Source: Rhizobiaceae bacterium
GTDB taxonomy: Bacteria > Pseudomonadota > Alphaproteobacteria > Rhizobiales > Rhizobiaceae
DNA: 64,000 nucleotides
Assembly (NCBI GenBank): GCA_019635715.1
Contig: JAHBYY010000003.1
Coordinates: 1-64,000, forward strand
Direction of reading: 5' to 3'
The notes beneath the pieces were generated by a model, which saw only the letters and a program-made list of their open reading frames with translations, made no database searches and was not told where the DNA came from. The position numbers and the translations under genes were made by a program. This document shows, one piece after another, positions 18,935 to 27,257 of this stretch; within the stretch, counting starts at the first letter, position 1; each line of letters opens with the position of its first letter.

Positions 18935-19471
18935 ATGGAGCTGGTCGATCACCTGCGCCGCATGGCTGGAAACAGCCTCTGGTCGAATGATCGGATCCAT
19001 CGCGCCGTGCTCGGCCTGCAGCCGGGCGAGTTCCATGCCCCGAGGACCGGTTTCTTCCCCTCGATCGCCGCCACTCTGAACCATCTGCTCTCTGTCGACC
19101 TCTTCTATTTCGACATGCTGACCGAGGGTGGGCAGGGCCTGAAGACGTTCGACATATGGCGCGACTACGACGAAGCGGGGGAACTCGCCGCGGCGCAGGC
19201 GGATTTCGACCGGCGGCTCGTCACCTTCTGCGCGGGGCTGAAGCCCGAAGACCTGGATCGCCGGGTCGACACCGATCGGGGGCAGGCGGGCCGCGTCGCC
19301 GAGCGGACCGGCGACCTGCTTTCCCACCTCTTCATCCACGACATTCATCATCGCGGACAGGTGCACGCCATGCTGTCGGGCACGTCGGTCGCGCCGCCGC
19401 AACTCGACGAGTTCTTCCTCGACTACGATCTGCGGTTCAGGCGCGACGAGATGCGCCGCCTCGGCCTCTGA
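18935..19471 (+). CDS. DinB-family four-helix protein
   Basis: A 178-residue DinB/YfiT-type protein. It has the expected His triad for a metal site: a His in LNHLLSVDLFYFDM near residue 49 and two in FIHDIHHRGQVHAML near 133-137. Family members are metal-dependent thiol S-transferases or damage-inducible proteins; the substrate here is unknown. The ATG at 18935 gives the standard DinB N-terminus (MELVDHLRRMAGNSLWSND). It follows the small membrane gene closely and precedes the LigD-type polymerase gene by 89 bases. Confidence 0.8.
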   Translation: MELVDHLRRMAGNSLWSNDRIHRAVLGLQPGEFHAPRTGFFPSIAATLNHLLSVDLFYFDMLTEGGQGLKTFDIWRDYDEAGELAAAQADFDRRLVTFCAGLKPEDLDRRVDTDRGQAGRVAERTGDLLSHLFIHDIHHRGQVHAMLSGTSVAPPQLDEFFLDYDLRFRRDEMRRLGL

Positions 19472-19560
19472 CCGGCCGCGCGGACGGATGGAACTCGGGC
19501 GGCACGCCGCCGTTCTTAAAGCAGTCCGCGCCGGCGGGCGAGGTGGTCAGGGAGGAGCTG

Positions 19561-20475
19561 GTGGAGCAAGCATCGCCCGGCAAGTCGGCGCCAGGACCGG
19601 CCAGGCGCGACGGCGCGGCCACGACGGCGGCGCTGTCGCATCCCGACAAGGTGTACTGGCCGAGGGACAAGGTCACCAAGCGCCTGCTGCTCGACTATTA
19701 TGGGAGCGTCTGGGAGCGTATGCGGCCGTTCGTCGTCGACCGTCCGCTGGCGCTGGTGCGGGCGCCCGACGGGATCGGCGGCCAGCGCTTCTTCCAGAAG
19801 CATGCGTCGCCGGGCATGCACGGCGCCGTCAAATGCATGCGCGACCCCGATGGCGGGGAGGAGATCCTCTACATCGAGGATTTCGACGGGCTCGCCGCCC
19901 TGGTGCAGCTCGGCGTGCTGGAAATCCATGTCTGGGGCGCGAGGATCGACGCCATCGAGACCCCCGACCAGATCGTCTTTGACCTCGATCCGGACGAAGG
20001 GGTGGGGATAGAGGCTGTACGAGAGGCGACCGACGATGTGCGGGCACGCCTGGAAGGGCTGGGCCTGCCGACCTTCCTGAAGACGTCGGGCGGCAAGGGC
20101 TTCCACGTGATGGTGCCGCTGAAGCCCTCGGCCGACTGGCTGCAGGCGAAAGGTTTCGCGCACGATTTCGCACGCGCCATGGAGCAGTCGGACCCCGACC
20201 GCTACACTGCCACGCTCTCCAAGAAGGCACGGAAAGGCCGGATCTTCATCGACTATCTGCGCAACGGACGCGGCTCGACGACGGTCGTCGCCTATTCGGT
20301 GCGGGCGCGCGACGGGGCGGCGGTGTCGATGCCGGTGGATTGGTCGCGGCTGCCGAAGGACGCGCCTTCAACCTATGCGATCGGCTCGGATGCGCTCCAG
20401 GCCGCGCTGAAGCGCGACGATCCGTGGACGGAGTTCTTCACGAAGGGCAAGTCGCTGAAGATCGGCAGGGGCTGA
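19561..20475 (+). CDS. Stand-alone LigD-type polymerase (primase-polymerase) domain protein
   Basis: A 304-residue protein consisting of the POL domain of bacterial LigD, the NHEJ repair enzyme. Active-site residues are intact: D141 and D143 in VFDLDPD, a His in SGGKGFHVMVPL, and D231 in RIFIDYLRNGRG. TYAIGSDALQAAL near the end is also typical. The GTG at 19561 has a strong GGAGGAG five bases upstream. Neither the ATP-dependent ligase nor the phosphoesterase domain is encoded in frame, and no ku or ligase gene is nearby, so it would have to act with a partner encoded elsewhere. Confidence 0.8.
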   Translation: MEQASPGKSAPGPARRDGAATTAALSHPDKVYWPRDKVTKRLLLDYYGSVWERMRPFVVDRPLALVRAPDGIGGQRFFQKHASPGMHGAVKCMRDPDGGEEILYIEDFDGLAALVQLGVLEIHVWGARIDAIETPDQIVFDLDPDEGVGIEAVREATDDVRARLEGLGLPTFLKTSGGKGFHVMVPLKPSADWLQAKGFAHDFARAMEQSDPDRYTATLSKKARKGRIFIDYLRNGRGSTTVVAYSVRARDGAAVSMPVDWSRLPKDAPSTYAIGSDALQAALKRDDPWTEFFTKGKSLKIGRG

Positions 20476-20477
20476 AT

Positions 20478-20819
20478 TCAGCCGCCCTTTGCCTGTTGGG
20501 CAGCCAGGAAGATGTTCGTCGAGCGCGCCCCGGAGCGGCAGAAAGCGAAGACCGGGCCGGGTATCTCGTCCAGCGCCTCGACCATGGCGGCGACATCCGC
20601 CTCGGTCATCTGCCCGCCGACGAAGGGGATGTGCCGGAAGATCAGGTCGGCCGCCTCGGCGGCGACGGCGATGTCGGCGGCGCTCGGCTGGCCGGGCTGT
20701 TCGCCGTCCGGCCGGTGGCAGACGATGCTGCGGAAGCCGGCTTCCTTGATCGCGGCGATGTCGGAGACGGCGATCTGCGGGGAGACCGCGTAGTCGTCGG
20801 TGATCTGCCGGATTTCCAT
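20478..20819 (-). CDS. TIGR01244/DUF442-type sulfurtransferase or phosphatase-like protein
   Basis: A 113-residue protein of the family often annotated as beta-lactamase hydrolase-like (Blh N-domain, DUF442). The protein-tyrosine-phosphatase-like loop CRSGARS sits near residue 95, after VSPQIAVSDIAAIKEAGFRS near the start. In alphaproteobacteria such domains occur with sulfide-detoxifying persulfide dioxygenases. The ATG at 20819 has an AAGGAG upstream on its strand, and the conserved domain begins there. Its stop is two bases from that of the LigD-type gene (convergent). Confidence 0.75.
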   Translation of the reverse strand: MEIRQITDDYAVSPQIAVSDIAAIKEAGFRSIVCHRPDGEQPGQPSAADIAVAAEAADLIFRHIPFVGGQMTEADVAAMVEALDEIPGPVFAFCRSGARSTNIFLAAQQAKGG

Positions 20820-20895
20820 GGCGCGCTCCTTGGCTGTGCGGTGGCGTTTCATGCCACCGCCGGCAACGGTCGGCAAGCCTTCATGGGCGGTGTGG

Positions 20896-21894
20896 TCAGC
20901 CGCGTTCGCTGTCAAGCATGGCCATCTGGTGCGCGTCGTAGCGTGATCCGGCGGCGGCATCTGCCGGCGCCGCCGCCTCAATCGCCGCCAGATCGGCCGG
21001 CGACAGGGTCAGATCGAGCGCGCCGAGCGCCTCGTCGAGGCGATCGCGCCGGCGTGCCCCGACGAGCGGCACGATGTCGTCGCCGCGCGACAGCACCCAG
21101 GCGATGGCGATCTGCGCCACGCTGGCGCCGCGCCCGGCGGCCACCGCCCGCAGCGCCTCGACCAGGCGCAGGTTCTGGTCGAGATTGTCGCCCTGGAAGC
21201 GCGGGCTGCGGCCCCGGAAATCGCCGGCAGCGATGCCGCGCGCCGCATCCCAGTGTCCGCTGATCAGGCCGCGCGACAGCACGCCATAGGCGGTGATCGC
21301 GATGCCGAGCTCACGGCAGGTGTCGAGCACGCCGCTCTCGATGCCGCGCGAGATCAACGAATACTCGATCTGCAGATCGGCGATCGGATGCACGGCCGTG
21401 GCGCGCCGGATGGTCTCCGAGCCGACCTCGGACAGGCCGATGTGCCGGACGTATCCCTTCTCGACCAGTTCGGCGATGGCGCCGATCGTCTCCTCGACCG
21501 GTACGTTCGGGTCGAGACGGGCCGGCCGGTAGATGTCGATCGCCTCGACGCCGAGCCGCTTCAGCGTGTAGGCGGCCGACGTCTTGACGAATTGCGGGCG
21601 TCCGTCGAAGCCGATCCACGACCCGTCGGGGCCGCGCAGCGCGCCGAACTTGACGCTCAGCAGCGGCTTTTCCCCGCCGCGCCGGCGCAGCGCCTCGGCA
21701 ATCAGCATCTCATTGTGGCCCATGCCGTAGAAATCGCCGGTGTCGAGCAGGGTGATGCCCGCCCCGAGCGCCGCGCCGAGCGTCGCAAGGCTCTCGGCGC
21801 GATCTGCCGGACCATAGAGGTCGGACATGCCCATGCAGCCCAGGCCGATGCGCGACGTGATCGGTCCGGTCGCGCCAAGCCGTATCGTATCCAT
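20896..21894 (-). CDS. Aldo/keto reductase family protein (catalytic His replaced)
   Basis: A 332-residue NADPH-type aldo/keto reductase of the YakC/Tas-like group (LGCMGMSDLYGPADRAESLA). Of the catalytic tetrad, D51 (LLDTGDF), Y56 and K82 (SVKFG) are present. The usual His lies in a stretch that reads YRPARLDP here, with A125 at its position. Other rhizobial members share this variant as far as I recall, so it may be a subfamily trait. The ATG at 21894 has an AAGGAG upstream. It diverges from a LysR regulator that probably controls it. Confidence 0.85.
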   Translation of the reverse strand: MDTIRLGATGPITSRIGLGCMGMSDLYGPADRAESLATLGAALGAGITLLDTGDFYGMGHNEMLIAEALRRRGGEKPLLSVKFGALRGPDGSWIGFDGRPQFVKTSAAYTLKRLGVEAIDIYRPARLDPNVPVEETIGAIAELVEKGYVRHIGLSEVGSETIRRATAVHPIADLQIEYSLISRGIESGVLDTCRELGIAITAYGVLSRGLISGHWDAARGIAAGDFRGRSPRFQGDNLDQNLRLVEALRAVAAGRGASVAQIAIAWVLSRGDDIVPLVGARRRDRLDEALGALDLTLSPADLAAIEAAAPADAAAGSRYDAHQMAMLDSERG

Positions 21895-21998
21895 GACAAA
21901 CTCCTTCTCGGATGAAAATCGACTGTCCGGAAGATGACGTTGTTCCGCTTGTGCGATAAGGTGGAGCAAACAGAATGGACTGTGCGAAAGATCGAACA

Positions 21999-22907
21999 AT
22001 GGCCGGGCTGGATCTCAATCTCGTCGATGCGTTCGCGGCCGTTGCGCGGCGGCGAAGCTTCCGCGCCGCCGCCGCTGCGCGCGGCGTCTCGCCGTCGACG
22101 CTCAGCCAGCAGGTGCGCGATCTCGAATCGTCCCTGAATATGCGGCTGCTCAACCGCACGACGCGAAGCGTTGCGCCGACCGAGGCCGGGCAGCGCCTGC
22201 TGGAGCGCGTCGGACCGGCGATCGGCGATATCGTTTCCGCCGTCGACCAGCTTCAACTGCCGGGCGAGGGTGCGGCCGGCACCGTCCGGATCAACGCGCC
22301 GCCGCCGGCGATCGATCTCGTGCTGTCCCGCACGATCGGCCCGTTCATCGCCGCGCATCCGCGGGTGCGTCTGGAGATCATCGGCGAGAGCGGCCTGGTC
22401 GACATCGTCGCTGCCGGCTTCGACGCCGGCGTGCGCTGGGGCGAGAATCTCGCGCTCGACATGATCGCCGTGCCGATCGGGCCGCCGCAGCGTTACGCCG
22501 TCGTCGCGTCGCCGGGGTTTCTGCGCGGGCGCGCGCCCGTCGTTCATCCGCGCGACCTGCTCGGCCAGCCCTGCCTGCGACAGGTCTTCTCCAGCGGCTT
22601 CAGGCTGCCGTGGGAGTTCGAGAAGGATGGCGAGGTGCTGCGGGTCGACACGGACGGCCCGCTGGTGTCGACGAACGCCGCCGCCAAGTTGCGCGCCTGC
22701 CTGGAAGGCGCGGGCTTCTGCCTCACGTTCGAGGACTATGTGCTGGAGGATATCACCGCCGGCCGGCTGGTGCGCGTGCTGGACGATTGGTGCGCGCCGT
22801 TCGCGGGGCCGTTTCTCTACTATCCGGGCCGCCGGCACGTGCCGGCGGCGCTGCGCGCCTATGTGGATTTCGTCCGCTGGCGCGCCGATGACAGATCAAC
22901 TGCCTAG
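21999..22907 (+). CDS. LysR-family transcriptional regulator
   Basis: A 302-residue LysR regulator. The N-terminal winged helix-turn-helix reads NLVDAFAAVARRRSFRAAAA, then GVSPSTLSQQVRDLE and LLNRTTRSVAPTEAG. The C-terminal effector domain starts near residue 90. A methionine eight codons upstream (21975) is possible, but MAGLDLNLVDAF is the usual start. It is divergent from the aldo/keto reductase gene across about 100 bases, the classic LysR target arrangement. Its last 12 bases overlap the 3' end of aztC on the other strand. Confidence 0.9.
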   Translation: MAGLDLNLVDAFAAVARRRSFRAAAAARGVSPSTLSQQVRDLESSLNMRLLNRTTRSVAPTEAGQRLLERVGPAIGDIVSAVDQLQLPGEGAAGTVRINAPPPAIDLVLSRTIGPFIAAHPRVRLEIIGESGLVDIVAAGFDAGVRWGENLALDMIAVPIGPPQRYAVVASPGFLRGRAPVVHPRDLLGQPCLRQVFSSGFRLPWEFEKDGEVLRVDTDGPLVSTNAAAKLRACLEGAGFCLTFEDYVLEDITAGRLVRVLDDWCAPFAGPFLYYPGRRHVPAALRAYVDFVRWRADDRSTA

Positions 22908-23876
22908 GATCGCGCCTTTGATCGTCGCGACATTGTTCAGCATCATGTCGATATAGGTCGGGGCCGGGCCGCCGGCCGGCGACAGAGCGTCGGAATGCAG
23001 CGTTCCGCCGATCCTCAGCCCGGTCTCGCGCGAAATCTGCTCGATCAGCTTGGCATTGGTGATGCTTTCCACGAACAGCGCGGAGGCCTTGTCCTCGCGG
23101 ATCTGGCGGACCAGCGCCGCGACGTCGGCCGCGGTGGCCTCCGCCTCGGTCGAGAGCCCCTCCGGCGCCAGGAAGGTCAGGCCGTAGGCGTGCTCGAAAT
23201 AGCCGAAGGCGTCGTGCGAGGTGATGATGATGCGGCGATCCGCCGGGATCTGCGCGATCGCCGCCTTCACCTTGGCCTCGGTGTCGGCGAGGCGCGCGTC
23301 GTAGGCGGAGGCATTGGCGCGGTAGGCGTCGCAGCCCTGGGCGTCGGCGGCGCAGAAGGCGTCGGCGATGTTGCGCACGTAGATCCGCGCGTTGGCGATC
23401 GACTGGAAGGCATGTGGATCGATGTCGCCGGCGGCATGGTCATGCCCCGCCTCGTCGGTCTGCGCCGCCTCCGCGTCCTCATGCGCGGCGTCGTGGCCGT
23501 CATCGGCATGAGCATGCCCGCCTTCGATCCTGCGCGGTTCGACGCCCCTCGTGAGTTCGACGATCGGGGCTCGCGTGCCGCTGGAATCGGCAAGCCGCTT
23601 CAGAAAGCCCTCGAAGTTCAGGCCGTTGACCAGGACGACGTCGGCCTGCGCCAGTGCCGCGGCGTCGGCGGGCTTCGGCTCGTAGACATGCGCGTCGCCG
23701 TCCGGCCCGACCAGCGTCGACAGATCGATCCGGTCGCCGCCGACATTGCGGGCGAAATCTCCGATGATGCTGAAGCTGGCCACCACCTTGAGCCTGTCGG
23801 CCGCCGTTGCGGAAAGCGAGAGCAGAGGTAATGTTATAACGGTCAGTGTGAGGACGCGGCGAAGGGCTGGCAGCAT
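22896..23876 (-). CDS. aztC: Zinc ABC transporter substrate-binding protein (AztC-like)
   Basis: A 326-residue periplasmic cluster A-I metal-binding protein with a signal peptide (LTLTVITLPLLSLSATAA). Zinc ligand candidates are His in DGDAHVYEPKPADA, His in DIDPHAFQS, His in TSHDAFGYFEHAYG and Asp in GTLHSDALS. A His/Asp-rich loop (about residues 118-148, including GGHAHADDGHDAAH) precedes the second ligand, as in zinc-specific members. It is last in an aztA-aztB-aztC operon. The chaperone gene aztD found with some such systems is not here. Confidence 0.85.
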   Translation of the reverse strand: MLPALRRVLTLTVITLPLLSLSATAADRLKVVASFSIIGDFARNVGGDRIDLSTLVGPDGDAHVYEPKPADAAALAQADVVLVNGLNFEGFLKRLADSSGTRAPIVELTRGVEPRRIEGGHAHADDGHDAAHEDAEAAQTDEAGHDHAAGDIDPHAFQSIANARIYVRNIADAFCAADAQGCDAYRANASAYDARLADTEAKVKAAIAQIPADRRIIITSHDAFGYFEHAYGLTFLAPEGLSTEAEATAADVAALVRQIREDKASALFVESITNAKLIEQISRETGLRIGGTLHSDALSPAGGPAPTYIDMMLNNVATIKGAILGS

Positions 23877-23891
23877 GGCGTATCTCCTTGT

Positions 23892-24770
23892 TCAGGCTGT
23901 ACGGTGACGGTGAGGACGGGCGAACCGGGCGACCAGGGCGCCGCGGGTGCCGAGGAGCGCCGATGCGAGGTACACGACACCGGCAGACAGGACGATCGCC
24001 GGGCCCGAAGGCAGGCCGGCGTGGTAGGACACGAGAAGCCCGGAGAGGCAGGCCGCGATGCCGATGGCGACGGCAAGCCCGCACATGGTGACGACACGCC
24101 CGGTCCAGAAGCGGGCCGCCGCCGCCGGCAGCATCATCAGGCCGACCGACAGCAGGGTTCCGAGCGCCTGGAACCCGCCGACGAGATTCAGAACCACGAG
24201 CCCGAGGAACAGGAAATGCACCGGCGGCCCGAGCCGGCTGACCGAGCGCAGGAACAGCGGATCGAGGCATTCCGCCACCAGCGCGCGCCAGAACACGAAC
24301 AGGCAGGCGAGGGTGACGACGGCAATTCCGGCCAGGAGCGACAGTGCAGCGTCATCCAGCGAGAGCACCGAGCCGAACAGGATGTGAAGGAGATCGACGC
24401 TCGACCCGCGCAGCGACACCATCATGACGCCGAGCGCCAGCGAGATCAGGTAGAAGGCCGCCATCGAGGCGTCTTCCTTCTGGGCGGTGAAGCGCGCCAC
24501 GGCGCCGGCGCCGACCGCCACCACCGCGCCGGCGATCAGCCCGCCGATCGTCATCGGCACGAGTTCCAGTCCGAACAGCAGGAAGCCGGCGGCGGCGCCC
24601 GGCAGGATGGCATGGGCCATGGCGTCGCCGGCAAGGCTCATCCGGCGCAGCATGAGGAAGACGCCGATCGGGCAGGCCGCGACCGCCAGAAGCAGCGACC
24701 CGGCGAGCGCGCGCTGCATGAAGCCGAATTCGACGAACGGCGAAATGAGAAGATCATACATGAGGGTCAC
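23892..24770 (-). CDS. aztB: Zinc ABC transporter permease (AztB-like)
   Basis: A 292-residue ABC-3 family permease with about eight membrane segments. It begins LLISPFVEFGFMQRALAGSL and contains LMLRRMSLAGDAMAHAILPG, the conserved family stretch that contacts the ATPase. It carries zinc across the inner membrane, taking it from AztC and powered by AztA. The GTG at 24770 overlaps the aztA stop by four bases; an ATG three codons later is an alternative. It ends 15 bases before the aztC start. Confidence 0.9.
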   Translation of the reverse strand: MTLMYDLLISPFVEFGFMQRALAGSLLLAVAACPIGVFLMLRRMSLAGDAMAHAILPGAAAGFLLFGLELVPMTIGGLIAGAVVAVGAGAVARFTAQKEDASMAAFYLISLALGVMMVSLRGSSVDLLHILFGSVLSLDDAALSLLAGIAVVTLACLFVFWRALVAECLDPLFLRSVSRLGPPVHFLFLGLVVLNLVGGFQALGTLLSVGLMMLPAAAARFWTGRVVTMCGLAVAIGIAACLSGLLVSYHAGLPSGPAIVLSAGVVYLASALLGTRGALVARFARPHRHRTA

Positions 24771-25600
24771 CCGGCGCGCGCCATCGGCGCGGGCCGGGCA
24801 TGGTCATGCGCGGCGCCATGGTGATGGGGGTGGCCATGCGGCTCGTGCGACGCCCGCGCCGACCCATTGTCCGCCGCGCACCAGGGCGCGTCGTCGTTCC
24901 ACGCCTCCTCGAAATTGCGCGCCGTGCGCAGCGTCTCCGGAGTCAGCACCTTGGCCGTCTCGCCCCAGGCGACCGGCCGGCGGGCCAGCAGCAGCGCCTG
25001 CGGGAAGGTCGTGCGTACCAGGTCGAGGTCGTGCGCGACGACCATTACGGTCAGCCCCTTGCCGTGCCACCCGCGGATCAGCGCAATGAGATCCGCCACC
25101 GTCTTCGCGTCGATCGCGTTGAACGGCTCGTCGAGCAGGATGATGTCCGCTTCCTGCACCAGCACCCGCGCGAACAGCGCGCGCTGGAACTGTCCGCCCG
25201 ACAGCGTATCGATCGGCCGCTTCTCGAACCCTGCCAGGCCCACCGCGGCCAGCGCCTCGCCGATCAGGGCGCGGTCCCGCGCGGCGGTCCTTCCGAGCAG
25301 GCCGCGGCGCGGCCAAAGTCCCATGTCGACGATGTCGACGACACGCACCGGAAAGCTGCGGTCGAGTTCCGACTGCTGCGGCAGATAGGCGATGCGGCGG
25401 CCGGCCTCGACGCGGCACTTGCCCGACATCGGCTTCAAGAGGCCGGCGACCGCCTTCATCAGCGTCGACTTGCCGGACCCGTTGGCCCCGACGACGGCGG
25501 TCAGCGACCCGGCCTCCACGACGCCGTTGAGATGGTGCACGGCCGCATGGCTGTTGTAGCCGAGCGTCAGGTCGCTGAAGGTGATGGCGGCGTCGCTCAT
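24767..25600 (-). CDS. aztA: Zinc ABC transporter ATP-binding protein (AztA-like)
   Basis: A 277-residue ATPase with Walker A GANGSGKST, Q-loop LPQQSELD, signature LSGGQFQRALFAR, Walker B IILLDEPFNAID and switch His in VVAHD. The last 25 residues form a His-rich tail (EPHGHPHHHGAAHDHARP) that could sense or buffer zinc in the cytoplasm. It is first in the operon. The ATG at 25600 is preferred over a TTG six codons upstream. A palindromic site resembling a Zur box lies about 40 bases upstream, so repression by Zur when zinc is plentiful is likely. Confidence 0.9.
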   Translation of the reverse strand: MSDAAITFSDLTLGYNSHAAVHHLNGVVEAGSLTAVVGANGSGKSTLMKAVAGLLKPMSGKCRVEAGRRIAYLPQQSELDRSFPVRVVDIVDMGLWPRRGLLGRTAARDRALIGEALAAVGLAGFEKRPIDTLSGGQFQRALFARVLVQEADIILLDEPFNAIDAKTVADLIALIRGWHGKGLTVMVVAHDLDLVRTTFPQALLLARRPVAWGETAKVLTPETLRTARNFEEAWNDDAPWCAADNGSARASHEPHGHPHHHGAAHDHARPAPMARAG

Positions 25601-25637
25601 GGCGTCCTGACGGTCCAATCGAAGGCGGGTGGCAGCG

Positions 25638-25658
25638 ATATGTTATGTTATCACATTT
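25638..25658. promoter_or_regulatory. Probable Zur box upstream of aztABC
   Basis: The AT-rich stretch around TGTTATGTTATCACA (25641-25655) is an imperfect palindrome: arms TGTTAT and ATCACA pair at five of six positions around GTT. It differs at two places from the alphaproteobacterial Zur consensus as I remember it (TGTTATAnnATAACA). It lies just upstream of the first gene of a zinc importer operon, the expected target. It could also influence the oxidoreductase gene starting at 25751 on the other strand. Confidence 0.5.
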
Positions 25659-25750
25659 GTCAACGCGGCCGGCTGGCCGAACGGACGAGCGATCCTGAGG
25701 CTTGATCCTGCCACAGCCTTGCAACATCACCCGGTCAGCGCGGAAGGGGC

Positions 25751-26872
25751 ATGATGGACAGGATCGAGACGGATATCGCGGTGGTCGGCGCGGGCATCGC
25801 CGGCGTCGGGCTTGCGGCGGCGGTGGCGGATACGCACCGCGTCGTCATCCTGGAGCAGGAAGACAGGCCGGCCTATCACACGAGCGGGCGCTCGGCCGCC
25901 ATCTTCATCCAGAACTATGGAAACGGCGTCATCAGGGCGCTGAGCCGCGCCAGCGCGCCGATGTTCGCAACTGCGGACAGGACGCTGTTCCCGCAGCCCC
26001 TGCTGTCGCAGCGCGGCGTGCTGACGCTGGCCGATCGCGACGGGGTCCGGCTGCATCGCGAACTGCTCGCCGAAGCGGAGGGGCTGCGCCAGATCGAACC
26101 GCGCGAGGCCGTCGCGATGGTGCCCATCCTCGATCTCGGCAAGATCGTCGAGGCATCCTACGAGCCCGATGCGCAGGACATCGACGTCGCGGCGCTCCAC
26201 CAGGGCTGGCTGAGGGCGGCAAGGTCTGCCGGGGCCGTGCTGCTGACCGGGGCGCGGGTGCTCCGCGGCGAACGGCAGGGCGGCGGCTGGATCGTCGAGA
26301 CCGCCGGGCATCGCATATCGGCGAGGATCGTGGTCAATGCCGCGGGCGCCTGGGCCGACGAACTGGCCGCGCTGTGCGGCGTCGAGCGGATAGGGCTGCA
26401 GCCGATGCGGCGCTCCATGGCCGTCGTGCCATGCCCGGCTGGGTATGATTGCCGCCACTGGCCGCTGTTCGACGACGTGTCGGAGAAGTGGTACGTCAAG
26501 CCCGAGAGCGGCAGGCTGCTCGTCTCGCCGGCGGAGGAAATTCCTGTCGAGCCGCATGACGCCTATGTCGACGACATGATCCTGGCCGAGGGACTGGACC
26601 GTTTCCAGCAGATGGTCACGACCCCGATCACCCATGTCGAGCGAAGCTGGGCCGGCCTGCGCACCTTCGCGCCCGACCGCTCTCCCGTGGCGGGCTTCGA
26701 CGGCGCGGCGGACGGCTTCTTCTGGCTGGCAGGGCAGGGCGGCTACGGAATGCAGACCGCGCCTGCCTTGTCACGGCTCGCCGGACAGTTGATAAGGCGC
26801 GGCGCCATTCCAGGCGACCAGGAAACGATCGTGCCCGCCCTCTCGCCGGACAGGTTCCGCAAGGCGGGCTGA
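25751..26872 (+). CDS. FAD-dependent amino-acid oxidoreductase (DauA-like)
   Basis: A 373-residue DAO-fold flavoprotein. The N-terminal dinucleotide motif is IAVVGAGIAGVGLAAAV, followed by EQEDRPAYHTSGRSAA, and the C-terminal FAD block is WLAGQGGYGMQTAPALS. The N-terminal region, with YHTSGRSAAIFIQNYGN, resembles D-arginine dehydrogenase DauA, which turns D-amino acids into imino acids; the substrate here is not proven. A RidA-family gene follows after 21 bases, which fits an imine-producing enzyme with an imine deaminase partner. GGAAGGGG precedes the ATG. Confidence 0.8.
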   Translation: MMDRIETDIAVVGAGIAGVGLAAAVADTHRVVILEQEDRPAYHTSGRSAAIFIQNYGNGVIRALSRASAPMFATADRTLFPQPLLSQRGVLTLADRDGVRLHRELLAEAEGLRQIEPREAVAMVPILDLGKIVEASYEPDAQDIDVAALHQGWLRAARSAGAVLLTGARVLRGERQGGGWIVETAGHRISARIVVNAAGAWADELAALCGVERIGLQPMRRSMAVVPCPAGYDCRHWPLFDDVSEKWYVKPESGRLLVSPAEEIPVEPHDAYVDDMILAEGLDRFQQMVTTPITHVERSWAGLRTFAPDRSPVAGFDGAADGFFWLAGQGGYGMQTAPALSRLAGQLIRRGAIPGDQETIVPALSPDRFRKAG

Positions 26873-26893
26873 ACCGACAGGAAGGAACGTCCC

Positions 26894-27238
26894 ATGAGCA
26901 TTCGCAGGATCGACGCCGGCCCCCGCATGAGCGATGCCGTGATCCACGGCAACACCGTCTATCTGGCCGGCCAGGTCGGCGCGCCGGGCGAAAGCGTCAC
27001 CTCGCAGACCAAGGCGGTTCTGGCCCTCATCGACGAACTGCTCGCCAAGGCCGGCAGCGACAAGACGAAGATCCTTCAGGCGATCATCTGGCTCGCCGAC
27101 ATGTCGACCTTCGCCGAGATGAACGCGGTTTGGGACGCCTGGGTGCCGCAGGGCCACACCCCGGCGCGCGCCACCGGCGAGGCCAAGCTGGCGACGGCCG
27201 AATACAAGGTCGAGATCATCGTCACCGCCGCGATCTGA
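26894..27238 (+). CDS. RidA family protein (imine/enamine deaminase)
   Basis: A 114-residue YjgF/YER057c/UK114-fold protein. The conserved block GNTVYLAGQVGAPGESVTSQ is near residue 19 and the active-site Arg is in HTPARATGEAKLA near 95. RidA proteins hydrolyse reactive imines made by PLP enzymes or amino-acid oxidases. AGGAAGGA precedes the ATG. It directly follows the DauA-like oxidoreductase on the same strand and is probably co-transcribed, which suggests it clears that enzyme's imino-acid product. Confidence 0.9.
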   Translation: MSIRRIDAGPRMSDAVIHGNTVYLAGQVGAPGESVTSQTKAVLALIDELLAKAGSDKTKILQAIIWLADMSTFAEMNAVWDAWVPQGHTPARATGEAKLATAEYKVEIIVTAAI

Positions 27239-27257
27239 GGCAAGTGCGGGAGCTGCA

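Noticed and set aside
23833..23840. GTTATAAC palindrome in the first codons of aztC, resembling half of a Zur site
   Set aside because: Only one half matches the consensus, and it lies inside coding sequence encoding the signal peptide. Too weak to call a site.
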